Below, piece by piece: positions 46,848 to 55,281 of a stretch of DNA of 64,000 nt (positions are counted from its first letter, which is position 1; each line of letters starts with the position of its first letter). The DNA is from CAVQYV01 sp963718295 [NCBI: uncultured Methylomirabilota bacterium] (GTDB lineage: Bacteria; Methylomirabilota; Methylomirabilia; CAVQYV01). A model generated the notes under the pieces. It saw only the letters and a list, made by a program, of their open reading frames with translations, was not told the DNA's origin and searched no databases. Both the position numbers and the translations under genes were made by a program. Location: positions 166,040-230,039 of the forward strand of contig CAVQYV010000009.1 of the NCBI GenBank assembly GCA_963718295.1, given 5' to 3'.

Positions 46848-47031
46848 AGGAGAAGCCGACAGGCATCTCGAAAAGGGAAAAGGAGCCTTTGTATGAGCGT
46901 ATCCGGCAGATTCTGGAATCGGCCCGGACCAGCATGGCCCGGACGGTCAACACCACCCAGGTGGTGGCCAACTGGCTGATCGGGAGGGAGATCGTGGAGG
47001 AGGAGCAGAAAGGGCGGCGAAGAGCTGGGTA
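46832..47031 (+). repeat. 200-base direct repeat, copy 1 (5' part of DUF1016)
   Basis: From ggaggcggaaccgtgaagga to agagctgggta, nearly identical to 51841-52040. After that point the two DUF1016 copies diverge. Confidence 0.85.
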
Positions 47032-47162
47032 CGGCGAGCAGTTGCTTGAAGAACTGTCCGCCAAGTTCAACCCGCGATTTCGGCAACGGATATTCGGTAC
47101 AGAACCTCCGTTTCATTGCGGCAGTTCTACCTGACATATCCCGCGTTACTTGGTGACCGAGA

Positions 47163-47187
47163 ATTCGCTACGCACTGCGTAGCGAAT
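47163..47187. repeat. in-frame palindrome 1
   Basis: Perfect 12-base arms ATTCGCTACGCA and TGCGTAGCGAAT around a central C. In the DUF1016 frame it reads IRYALRSE. Confidence 0.8.
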
Positions 47188-47273
47188 CTGTAACCGGTGC
47201 GGAATCAATGCGAATCCCGAACGCACTGCGTGCGGAATCGCACAGATTCCGATACGAGTGGCAGCCGAACGAG

Positions 47274-47298
47274 ATTGGCTACGCACCGCGTAGCGAAT
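47274..47298. repeat. in-frame palindrome 2
   Basis: Arms ATTGGCTACGC and GCGTAGCGAAT (one mismatch) around ACC; reads IGYAPRSE in frame. A third, imperfect copy lies between them at about 47209-47240 and reads IPNALRAES. Confidence 0.7.
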
Positions 47299-48056
47299 CC
47301 TGGCAACCTGGGCAGCTTCCATCCGAATCTCTCCTGGACCCACTACCGCACCCTGCTGCGCGTGGATCAAAGCAGAAGCCCGAGCTTTCTACGAGATCGA
47401 GGCGATCCAAAACAACTGGTCGGCCCGCGAATTGGAGCGGCAGATCAACAGCCTGCTGTATGAGCGGCTGGCCCTGAGCAAAGACAAGAAGGGCCTGATG
47501 CGGCTGGCGAAGAAGGGCCAGGAGATACAAAGGCCCGTCGATGTTTTCAAAGATCCGGTGGTCATGGAGTTCCTCGGCCTTCCCGCGTCGCCGAAGCTGG
47601 TGGAATCCGATCTGGAGCAGGCGTTGATCAACAACCTTCAGGCGTTTCTGCTGGAATTGGGCAAAGGGTTTGCCTTCGTCTCCCGTCAGGAGCGGATCAC
47701 CCTCGATGGCGACCATTTCTACATCGACCTGGTCTTCTATCATACGATCCTCAAGTGCTTCGTGCTCATCGATCTCAAGGTCGGCAAGCTGACCCATCAG
47801 GACCTGGGGCAAATCCAGCTGTACGTCAATTACTTCGACCGGGAACGCCGGACAGAGGGAGACAATCCCACCCTGGGGCTGATCCTTTGCACGGACAAGA
47901 ATGATGCGGTGGTCCGCTATACCCTCGGGCCGGACCAGGAGAAGAAGATCTTTGCCAGCCGCTATAAATTATATCTGCCCACGGAAGCTGAACTTCAGGC
48001 AGAGCTGCGGCGTGAACTCAGGGCATTGAGCCAGCTCCCCAACCGGGAGGAAAGAC

Positions 48057-50747
48057 ATGAACCGCCAGGTCAACGCCATCGCCGGACGGCTGAGCCTGCG
48101 GCCCCCGCAGCGGCGGTCCCTGGAGATTCTCGACCGCATCACCGAGATCGTTCCGCCGAGAAAGGGCACTGACCTGGGAGCCGCGCTGGCCGCCATTCGC
48201 AGCGAGTTCCCCACGGTGGCCGAATTCGAGCGCGAGTTTCCTTCGCTCTGCTTCGCCCTCGCCACTGGTGTGGGCAAGACCCGCTTGATGGGCGCCTTCA
48301 TCAGCTACCTGCACCTGGCGCACGGCCTGAACAACTTCTTCGTGCTGGCGCCGAATCTGACGATCTACAACAAGCTCATCACCGACTTCACCCCGAACAC
48401 GCCCAAATACGTGTTCAAGGGCATTGCCGAGTTTGCCACCGACGCGCCGGAGATCATCACCGGCGACAACTACGAATCCAGAGCCCGCACTCTCTTCGAC
48501 GAGCTGATCCGGTGCAAGGTGAACATCTTCAATATCTCCAAGATCAACTCCGAGGTGCGGGGCGGCAAATCCCCACGCATCAAGCGCCTGTCGGAATACA
48601 TCGGCCAGAGCTATTTCGATTACCTGGCCGGACTGGAAGACCTGGTGCTCATCATGGACGAGTCGCACCGCTACCGGGCCTCTGCCGGCATACGGGCCAT
48701 CAACGAGTTGAAGCCGGTTCTGGGCCTGGAGCTCACGGCCACACCGTTCGTGGAGACGAGCCGGGGCGCCGATGCCGTTCAAGAATGTCATCTACGACTA
48801 TCCGCTCGGCAAGGCGATGGCCGATGGTTTCGTGAAGGAACCCGCCGTGGTCACGCGCAAGAACTTCGATGCCTCGGGCATGGCCGCCGAGGAGGTCGAG
48901 CGGTTGAAATTGGAGGACGGGGTCCGCCTCCACGAGAGCCTGAAGGTGGAACTGGAGACCTACGCGCGAGAGACCGGCAACCCGATCGTCAAGCCGTTCC
49001 TGCTCGTCATCGCCCGCGACACGACCCATGCAGGGCAACTGATGCAGCTGATTCGGTCCGACGTCTTCTTCGAGGGACGCTACAGGACCAAGGTCATCCA
49101 GGTGGACTCCAGCAGGACCGGGGCGGAAGAAGACGAGATGATCCAGCGGCTTCTGGCGGTCGAGAGCACAGAGGAGCCGACGGAGATCGTGATCCACGTC
49201 AACATGCTCAAGGAGGGCTGGGATGTTACCAACCTCTATACCATCGTGCCGCTGCGGGCGGCCAATGCGCGCATCCTGATCGAGCAATCCATCGGTCGCG
49301 GCCTGCGCTTGCCCTATGGCAGACGCACGGGGGTTGCAGCGGTGGACCGGCTCAATATCGTCGCCCACGACAGGTTCCAGGAGATCATCGACGAAGCCAA
49401 CCGGCCGGATTCGGCGATCCGCCTGCAACAGGTAGTGCTGGATCCCGACCAACTCCAGCAGAAGACGGTCACCGTGGTGTCGGTGCCCATACTGGATATC
49501 AAGCTGGGCCTCCAGCCCGCGCAGACCACCGCCAGTATGCAGGTTGCGGGTAGCAATGAACCGCCGGCTTTCCAGACACCCCAGGAGCAGGAGGTGGCGC
49601 AGATCACTCGCGAGGTGATCCGGAAGCTGGAAAACCAGCCGCAGAAGGTGCCGAGCCTTACCTACCTGCAAAAGCCGGATGTCCAGGCGATGGTGCAGGG
49701 AAGGCGTCGAAGAGAGTATCGCCCGACCCAGTTGGAGATGGAAGGCGTGACGGCCCGGCCGGATATTGCAACCGTGGTGGCAAAAACCACGGAACTGGTG
49801 ATACAGCAGACCATCAGCATCCCCCGGATTCTCGTGCTGCCGAAGGGCGAGGTGCGCTCGGGCTTCCATCCCTTCCGGTTGGAGCTGGGCACCCTGAACT
49901 ATCCTACTCCCTCCGAGGAGCTATGGATTCAGTACCTCCGCACCAACCAGCTCGAAGTTCGTCGGACTGGGCAAGGGCGGGATCGAGGAAGCGCGGCTCG
50001 AAGACTATATCGTCAGCGGTCTGGTGGACTTCGACGATGTGGCCTACGACGATCATGCCGATTTGCTTTACGGCCTGGCGGGGCAGGCTGTTCAGCACTT
50101 CCGCAGCTACCTCTCGGAAGAGGACACGCGAAAGGTGCTACGCCTGCATCAGCGGGACATCGCCCGGTTCATCCATGCCCAGATGCAGGACCATTACTGG
50201 GAGGAGGCGGTGGACTACGAGGTGAGGATCAGCCAGGGGTTCACCGAATTGAAGCCGAGCGCCTACACCGCTCCGGCGCAGGAGCCTCCGCTCGATTTCC
50301 GACAATCGCCCGCCGACAGGAGCAACATGGCGAAGTATTTGTTCGGGGGCTTCAGCCGCTGCCTCTATTCGGTGGAGAAGTTCCAGTCGGATGCGGAGCG
50401 AAGGCTCGCGGTAATCCTGGAACGAGAATCCTTGAAGTGGTTCAAGCCGGCTCGGGGACAGTTCCAGATCTTTTACCGCTGGGGTGCGGACCTTCCGGAA
50501 TACCAACCGGATTTCGTGGCGGAGACGGATGGGGTGATCTACATGTTGGAACCCAAGGCACGCAATGAGATGGATGTCGCCGGAGGTCCTGGCCAAGAAA
50601 GAGGTCGCTGTCCGTTGGTGCCAACGGGCCTCAGAATATGCCCGGACTTACGGCGGAAAACCCTGGAAATACCTCCTGATCCCGCACGATGCCATTGCAG
50701 AAAACATGACCTTGGCTGGGCTTGCGGGCCAGTTTGCAGCAAAGTAG
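48057..50747 (+). pseudogene. type III-like restriction helicase (Res/DEAD-box) with C-terminal nuclease motif, three frameshifts
   Basis: Reassembled it is an SF2 helicase of about 895 residues. Piece 1 (to about 48770) has FALATGVGKTRLMGAFISYL (Walker A) and LVLIMDESHRYRA (DExH) and ELTATPF. Piece 2 (48772-49960) has VIARDTTHAGQLMQLIRSD, VIHVNMLKEGWDVTNLYTIV and IEQSIGRGLRLPYGRR (motif VI). Piece 3 (to about 50570) has KGGIEEARLEDYIVSGLVD and FQIFYRWGADLPEYQPDFVAE, piece 4 EVLAKKEVAVRWCQRASEYA. The YQPDF...EPKA pattern near the end is a PD-(D/E)xK-like nuclease site. No methylase subunit is next to it. Each junction is a single base. Confidence 0.8.
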
Positions 50748-50855
50748 GAGAACACCCACGAATGCCATGGCTGCCCTACGAAACCATGGATGAAAGAACA
50801 ATAGACTCAGGAACACCCGTCACATACGATTAGCTGTAACCAAGAGGTGAACAAG

Positions 50856-51071
50856 ATGTTCGACCGCATCACTTTTGACCCGCAAATCATGGGGGGCCGG
50901 GCCTGCATCCGGGGAATGCGAATTCCCGTGTCTGTTATCATGGGACAGATTGCCCATGGGGCATCCTTCGAGGAGATACTGCAAGGGTATCCCGACTTGG
51001 AGCGGGAGGATGTCCGGCAGGCGGTTGAATATGCCGCGTCAATGAGCCACAGGCAATTGAAGCCCCTATAA
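50856..51071 (+). CDS. DUF433 protein, putative antitoxin
   Basis: A 71-residue DUF433 protein: FDRITFDPQIMGGRACIRG, MRIPVSVIMG, EEILQGYPDLEREDVRQAVEYA. DUF433 proteins often serve as DNA-binding antitoxins to PIN toxins; no toxin follows directly here, and the downstream stretch is a scrambled ABC gene copy, so it may be an orphan. ATG 50856 has AAGAGGTG seven bases before it. Confidence 0.85.
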   Translation: MFDRITFDPQIMGGRACIRGMRIPVSVIMGQIAHGASFEEILQGYPDLEREDVRQAVEYAASMSHRQLKPL

Positions 51072-51104
51072 TGCGTTAAGTTTCTGAAGGGAGAGCGCCC
51101 TTAT
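51072..51104 (+). other. junction between DUF433 and the scrambled ATPase copy
   Basis: Short spacer; nothing recognised. Confidence 0.3.
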
Positions 51105-51700
51105 TGGATCGCCTCACATCCTCGCTCAAAACCTGACTAAGTGCTTTGACATCCTTCACCGCGGTGGCGGTGCGCGAGGGGGCCGTGGTTGTGACCTTCC
51201 GATTGCCGGCCCGGGCGGCGGTAGGGTCGGAAAGACGACAGGGAAGACGCTCCACCAAGGCCTAAAACGCCCCAGAAGATCAAGGACTCGATCCTCGATC
51301 TCCTCATCCGCGCCCAGGGCCTGGCCAATCTCGGAGATGGCGCCGCTGCGGCGGCAGATCGGATAGCGCCGTTAAGCGTCGCGATCCGCAGGCTGCGCGA
51401 GATCCTCGGCTGCCTGCGGTCCCAACGGGGCGGGCAAAGACGATCACTGGCAGCGTGATCGACGTGAGCAGCTTCACCGATCCGTTGTCGAGCGGGCTCC
51501 CTCTTCGTCTTCGGCTCGAAATGCGCACGGCACCCCCGGCAGATCAAGGCAACAGATCGGAGGTCGCCCCCAGGAGAACCTGCGACCAGCGCGACGACTA
51601 CGGCAGGTGCTCCATAACCTGATCGCCTACGGCCGCTATTGCCGCTTGCCGGTCGCAGAGGTCCGACAACGGGCGACGGAGCTCCTGTCGAGTGCGACGC
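51105..51700 (+). pseudogene. decayed, rearranged partial copy of the ABC-2 ATPase gene
   Basis: Several blocks match the intact ATPase gene at 55894-56300: tcctcgctcaaaacctgact and aagtgctttgac, ttcaccgcggtggcgg, caacggggcgggcaaagacg, cccccaggagaac, and gtgctccataacctgatcgc through cctacggccgctattgccg and gcagaggtccgacaacgggc. Between them the sequence is scrambled or replaced, and no open frame remains. It is a dead duplicate left by a rearrangement. Confidence 0.75.
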
Positions 51701-51739
51701 AAGACTGATGCGGGGGACGAAAGACTGATGCGGGGGACG
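51701..51739 (+). repeat. tandem 19-base repeat, two copies
   Basis: AAGACTGATGCGGGGGACG at 51701-51719 and again at 51721-51739, one base apart, just before a short gene-free stretch. Confidence 0.8.
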
Positions 51740-51840
51740 TTGATCAATCCTTTCAATATTCTCTTGCTTGCCTTCCTCCTTCACGGACATTGCAGTTGCT
51801 AATCTTCCAAGAGGCCCGGGCAGTTAGGGCTATTTGACCA

Positions 51841-52040
51841 GGAGGCGGAACCGTGAAGGAGAAGCCGACAGGCGTCTCGAAAAGGGAAAAGGAGCCTTTG
51901 TATGAGCGTGTCCGGCAGATTCTGCAATCGGCCCGGACCAGTGTGGCCCGGACGGTCAACACCACCCAGGTGGTGGCCAACTGGCTGATCGGACGGGAGA
52001 TCGTGGAGGAGGAGCAGAAAGGGCGGCGAAGAGCTGGGTA
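51841..52040 (+). repeat. 200-base direct repeat, copy 2 (5' part of DUF1016)
   Basis: Partner of 46832-47031; see there. Confidence 0.85.
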
Positions 52041-52260
52041 TAGGGAGGAACTGCCCATAGATTTGTCCGAGCGCCTGTCAGGGGATTACGGAAAGGGATG
52101 GTCAGTAAGAAAATCTCGAGTACTGCCGCAAATTCTATCTGGAATACACCGCTTTGCTGGGAAGTCAGAAATCGAACGCACTGCGTTCGATTTCCCTGAG
52201 TTACCCCGCGGCAGACAAACGCCACATTTCGAACTCAGCGCGTGCGGAATCCGATACCGG
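51853..52260 (+). pseudogene. truncated second DUF1016 (YhcG-type) copy
   Basis: Begins at GTG 51853 with KEKPTGVSKREKEPLYERV and VANWLIGREIVEEEQ. After GYREELPIDLSERLSGDYGKGWSV the sequence loses similarity; the expected RFIRQFY segment is frameshifted and the gene ends in the palindrome region and then the dispersed repeat B. The C-terminal nuclease domain is missing, so it cannot be a working nuclease. Confidence 0.75.
52168..52194. repeat. palindrome 3, in the truncated DUF1016 copy
   Basis: Perfect 13-base arms GAAATCGAACGCA and TGCGTTCGATTTC around a central C; one frame reads SNALRSIS, similar to the peptides of the first copy. Confidence 0.8.
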
Positions 52261-52285
52261 GGTGGGGACGGACGTGGGGACGGAC

Positions 52286-52513
52286 GGGACGTAGTTTCTG
52301 AATGGACTTATTTTCCTCATCGCAGATGCCTGCTGCAAATAAGCTCGGAAACCAGGCCCCCCCATCTCCCTTCGGAATCGCTGGCGGCGGCATTATCTCC
52401 TTAGGAATTCAGAAGCATTGACTGCAGAGGATGGCCGACTCCTTGGTCCTGCCTTTCGCGGCAATCCCAAGAGCAGCTATCGTCCACACCTATCGCCCTG
52501 CTTGATTCTCCTG
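52286..52513 (+). repeat. dispersed direct repeat, copy B (about 228 bases)
   Basis: Matches 44752-44980 over its full length, same orientation; ends cctgcttgattctcctg. Together with copy A it bounds a 7.5-kb segment. Confidence 0.85.
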
Positions 52514-52700
52514 TACGCGTGGACGTACCGGAGTCTGTCAAGAAGTCTCGTGAGAAGCGATTTGAAGCTCCGACATGCTGGGAGCCCGCGGCGTCTCAGT
52601 GCACCCTGGCAAATCCGGTCATGCTCCGCTGACCAAGAGGTCTTTCAGATCGCGACAAGGCGGGCGGGCTGCGATCCCTGAACAGAATCAAGGAGGTAAG
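52514..52700 (+). other. leader of the fic gene, no gene seen
   Basis: Open in the fic frame but without family similarity. AGGAGGT at 52691-52697 is a strong ribosome site for the fic gene. Confidence 0.4.
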
Positions 52701-52721
52701 ATCGAAAAGCACAGTCAGGAC

Positions 52722-53372
52722 TTGAAGGGCACTGGGCGTTATGATGCCTCAGGGCTAATAGAGGCCCAAGTTGAACCAGGCTCTCGTGGCCGCGTACTCA
52801 GAAACTTGTTGGGAATCAAAGGCAAACGGGAGATGGATCAGATTGAGGCGCGAGAACAGCTTCGTGCGCTTGAAGAATTGATTGGGATCTATGATCAGGA
52901 TCATCGCTTCAGTGCGAGCGATATTTGCGGGATTCATGGGATTTGGTTGAAGCCCATCTATGCATGGGCAGGGCAGTATCGGCAAGTGAATCTCAGCAAG
53001 GGTGGTTTTCCGTTCGCAGCTGCGGATCAAATCCCAAGGTTGATGATGGAGTTCGAGAGGGGACCTCTTCAGCAATCTACCCCCTGCCGTTTCCATGCGC
53101 TGGATGAAGTCATCAGCGCCATCGCGATTGTTCATGGGGAATTGTTGCTGATTCACCCATTTCGAGAGGGAAATGGACGGGTCGCCCGCCTGTTGGCAAT
53201 CCTAATGGCCTTACAGGCCGGACTACCTCCCTTGGATTTTGGCGGGGTAAGGGGAAGGAAGAGACGAGAGTATTTCGCAGCAGTAAAGGCGGGCCTGGAA
53301 AGAAATTACCAACCGATGGAAAAGGTGTTCAGCGCCGTGATCCGGAGGACCCTTCGCGCTTACGGGGGATAG
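52722..53372 (+). CDS. Fic-domain AMP-transferase-type toxin
   Basis: A Fic protein of about 216 residues. The catalytic loop HPFREGNGRVARLLA is complete (HxFx(D/E)GNGRxxR), so transfer of AMP or a related group to target proteins is expected. Upstream are DICGIHGIWLKPIYAWAGQYRQV and the flap region. The start is uncertain: AGGAGGT (52691-52697) points to the in-frame ATC at 52701, which may be a mutated ATG; TTG 52722 is the first standard start after it. No inhibitory (S/T)xxxE(G/N) motif is seen within this protein; it occurs in the convergent gene at 53329-53532. Confidence 0.88.
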   Translation: MKGTGRYDASGLIEAQVEPGSRGRVLRNLLGIKGKREMDQIEAREQLRALEELIGIYDQDHRFSASDICGIHGIWLKPIYAWAGQYRQVNLSKGGFPFAAADQIPRLMMEFERGPLQQSTPCRFHALDEVISAIAIVHGELLLIHPFREGNGRVARLLAILMALQAGLPPLDFGGVRGRKRREYFAAVKAGLERNYQPMEKVFSAVIRRTLRAYGG

Positions 53373-53532
53373 GGGGCTTGGCAGGCACCTGCTTTTGGCT
53401 GACGGCCTCGACCAAGCGTGCGCGAACACCTTCAATGGCTGTCGAGGATGAAACCGCCTCACAAAGCATGGCCTGGCGCTTCTCTGGATCTTTCAGGTAA
53501 GAGTTCGTTTTATCCAAATGCTTCTTCGCCAT
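53329..53532 (-). CDS. antitoxin-like partner of Fic with an inhibition motif, antisense and convergent
   Basis: A 67-residue protein, MAKKHLDKTNSYLKDPEKR followed by QAMLCEAVSSSTAIEGVRA. STAIEG fits the (S/T)xxxE(G/N) motif by which class I Fic antitoxins such as VbhA block the active site. It is encoded opposite the 3' end of fic and overlaps it by 44 bases, which is unlike the usual upstream, same-strand antitoxin. A TATAAT six bases before the ATG suggests a leaderless message. The motif match is clear; the inhibitory role is inferred. Confidence 0.72.
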   Translation of the reverse strand: MAKKHLDKTNSYLKDPEKRQAMLCEAVSSSTAIEGVRARLVEAVSQKQVPAKPPIPRKREGSSGSRR

Positions 53533-53565
53533 AAGCCTATTATAGCACAGATTACCAAGGCGGGG

Positions 53566-53667
53566 GGGGACATAATTTCTAAATGGACTAATTTCCGCAT
53601 CGCAGATGCCTGATACAAGCAAGCCCGGAATCCGGGTCCCCCTTATCCCTTCGGAATTGCTGGCGGT
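53566..53667 (+). repeat. dispersed direct repeat, partial copy C (about 100 bases)
   Basis: Starts ggacataatttctaaatgga and keeps cgcagatgcctg and cccttcggaattgctggcgg; the second half of copies A and B is missing. Confidence 0.7.
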
Positions 53668-53922
53668 CGGAGGGGAGGGAACTTAGTTTCTGGTCTGAAG
53701 GGGACATTCCCTTTGTGCCCTCCCAGAGAACTCTCTTGGGACGCGGCCAGGCTATGGTGAACGGGTTGATTCGGAAGGACTTTTTCGCGAAGCAATCGCG
53801 GAAGGAATTGACAACTGATACCTGCATACGGCATCGACTTAAACTTCACCCAACAAATGCGGCTTGCAATTGACGAAGGTTATTGCTATGACATCGCCTA
53901 AGAGGGCGAAGAATCCAGTGCC
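53668..53922 (+). other. gene-free stretch with a possible coding remnant
   Basis: One frame ending at about 53901 reads YGIDLNFTQQMRLAIDEG and then stops; it may be the tail of a lost gene. Nothing else seen. Confidence 0.35.
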
Positions 53923-54234
53923 ATGATTGTGATCCATTCCAAGAACGGGGTCCCCATACGCATCACCGAGGAGAGATGGGGGCACATCACCCGGCGCCAT
54001 CCTGAGATGCAAAACCAGAAGGAAAAGGCAATGGAAACCATTTCCAGTCCAGATATCATCTTATCAGGTGATTTCGGCGAGATGCTGGCCGTGCGCTTCT
54101 ATCCCAAAACGCCACTGACGGAGAAACACCTTGTGGTAGCTTATAGGGAGATATCTGGCCAAGACGGGTTTATCCTCACGGCCTACTTTACCCATGCACC
54201 CTCAAAGAGGAGAGAAGTCCTATGGAGACCTTGA
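53923..54234 (+). CDS. DUF4258/PBECR-like putative RNase toxin
   Basis: A 103-residue protein with EERWGHITRRHPEM, DIILSGDFGEMLAVRFYPKT and HLVVAYREISGQDGFILTAYF. The pattern resembles small BrnT/RelE-like or phage-type nuclease toxins (DUF4258-like). It overlaps the DUF2283 gene by 13 bases, the usual toxin-antitoxin arrangement. The start ATG is at 53923. Family call moderate. Confidence 0.7.
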   Translation: MIVIHSKNGVPIRITEERWGHITRRHPEMQNQKEKAMETISSPDIILSGDFGEMLAVRFYPKTPLTEKHLVVAYREISGQDGFILTAYFTHAPSKRREVLWRP

Positions 54235-54443
54235 AGATCCTGGAGGGTAAGGCAGCCCTAAACTGGGAATATGATGAAGAAGCGGATGTGCTGTACCTAT
54301 CGATCGGAGAACCTCGCCCCGCCGTGGGGACCGACATCGGTGACGGTTTCATCGTCCGCTACGATGAGCAGGAAAAGGAGGTCGTAGGGATTACGATCAT
54401 TGGCTTAAAGGAGAGAACCTTACAGAGCATATCCGGGAATTAG
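54222..54443 (+). CDS. DUF2283 putative antitoxin
   Basis: A 73-residue DUF2283 protein: WEYDEEADVLYLSIGEPRPA, VGTDIGDGFIVRYDEQ and EVVGITIIGLKER. Such proteins are the common partners of DUF4258-type genes. It starts inside the end of the preceding gene. Confidence 0.88.
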   Translation: METLKILEGKAALNWEYDEEADVLYLSIGEPRPAVGTDIGDGFIVRYDEQEKEVVGITIIGLKERTLQSISGN

Positions 54444-54449
54444 GATTTG

Positions 54450-54900
54450 CCCGTGCCTACCCATGATATCATCGAAAGCCGCAACGAGAAGCTGGTAGAC
54501 CACATCAAGAGGAATTAGGGGGATGATCGGGAGGGAGATCGTTCCGTGGATAACCTGGAGATGTTCTGCCGCTTCTACCATGAGTACCCGGCCCTGATTT
54601 CCGAGGCGATGTCTCGGGAATTGGATGAGTCGGTGATTTCCGACGCACCGCGTCGGAAATCCCCCTCGGGAAAAAGCCTGTCCGGATTGCCGATTGGCTA
54701 CACACTGCGTGACCAATCTTGGCAACCCGGGAAGCTCCACCCCAATCCGCCCTGGACCCATTACCGAACCCTTCTGCGTGCAAATGAGGAGGAAGCCCGC
54801 GCCTTTCACGAGATCGAGGCCATTCGGAACAACTGGTCGGCCCGCGACCCCAGCTTTCGCCCCGGGATGGAAGCTTTCCGGGGCCGGCTTGATGACATTC
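54450..54900 (+). pseudogene. third DUF1016 (YhcG-type) remnant
   Basis: A middle fragment in one frame: LEMFCRFYHEYPALISEAM, palindrome-encoded ISDAPRRKS and IGYTLRDQS, then WQPGKLHPNPPWTHYRTLLR, EARAFHEIEAIRNNWSARD. Both the N-terminal domain and the PDDEXK domain are missing; the sequence is cut off in the repeat that precedes the GIY-YIG gene. Confidence 0.7.
54635..54661. repeat. palindrome 4, in the third DUF1016 remnant
   Basis: Perfect 12-base arms GATTTCCGACGC and GCGTCGGAAATC around ACC. A related imperfect palindrome lies at 54692-54718 (GATTGG and CCAATC outer arms with the same CACTGCGT centre). Confidence 0.8.
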
Positions 54901-54940
54901 GAAGGGGTCGATTGACGGACATGAGGGCATCTTTTCGTTG

Positions 54941-54966
54941 TCATTCCGGCAAAAGCCGGAATCCAG
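54941..54966. repeat. REP-like palindrome before the GIY-YIG gene
   Basis: The sequence cattccggcaaaagccgga forms a CCGGC/GCCGG hairpin and belongs to the widespread repeat type ending in ggaatccagg. Confidence 0.7.
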
Positions 54967-54988
54967 GAAGGTGGGGTTAAATGGCCTT

Positions 54989-55279
54989 ATGGAAAAGCAA
55001 CCTTGTGTCTACATACTTGCGACCAGGAGAAACGGTACCCTCTATGTAGGGGTGACATCCGACCTGATTAAACGGGTATGGGAGCACAAGAATGACCTCA
55101 TCGAAGGCTTCACCAAACGATACGGGGTTCATGTGTTGGTGTGGTTCGAGACCCACGAGACAATGCTTTCGGCAATTGCCCGAGAGAAGGCAATTAAAGA
55201 ATGGAAACGACGGTGGAAGCTGGATTTGATAGAAAGGATGAACCCGGAATGGAGAGATTTGTATTATGATCTGTTGTAG
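54989..55279 (+). CDS. GIY-YIG endonuclease domain protein
   Basis: A 96-residue single-domain protein: CVYILATRRNGTLYVGVTSD (GIY and YIG positions as VYI and YVG), KRVWEHKNDLIEGFTKRYG, and EKAIKEWKRRWKLDLIERMN with the catalytic glutamate region. The ATG at 54989 gives the usual N terminus; the open frame before it crosses the REP-like repeat. Small genes of this type often lie among such palindromic repeats, as here on both sides. Confidence 0.9.
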   Translation: MEKQPCVYILATRRNGTLYVGVTSDLIKRVWEHKNDLIEGFTKRYGVHVLVWFETHETMLSAIAREKAIKEWKRRWKLDLIERMNPEWRDLYYDLL

Positions 55280-55281
55280 CT

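Larger units (their letters stand above)
46844..48172 (+). pseudogene. DUF1016 (YhcG-type) PDDEXK nuclease, frameshifted in the middle
   Basis: The N-terminal DUF1016 domain (KREKEPLYERIRQILESAR, VANWLIGREIVEEEQKG) starts at GTG 46844 and loses frame after about 47070. The middle part (RQFYLTYPALLGDRE, then palindrome-encoded IRYALRSES, IPNALRAES, IGYAPRSES, then WTHYRTLLRVDQ) needs three frame changes. The C-terminal nuclease domain is intact from 47432 (ERQINSLLYERLALSKDKKG, EFLGLPASPKLVESDLEQAL, FYIDLVFYHTILKCFVLIDLK with the D...DLK core). The frame runs 116 bases into the helicase gene. It is one of three copies in the island. Confidence 0.75.

Noticed and set aside
48057-50747. Selenocysteine or programmed frameshifting as reason for the broken helicase frames
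   Set aside because: The junctions are single-base shifts at unrelated sequences with no slippery heptamer and stop codons other than one in-frame UGA, so mutation or error is simpler.
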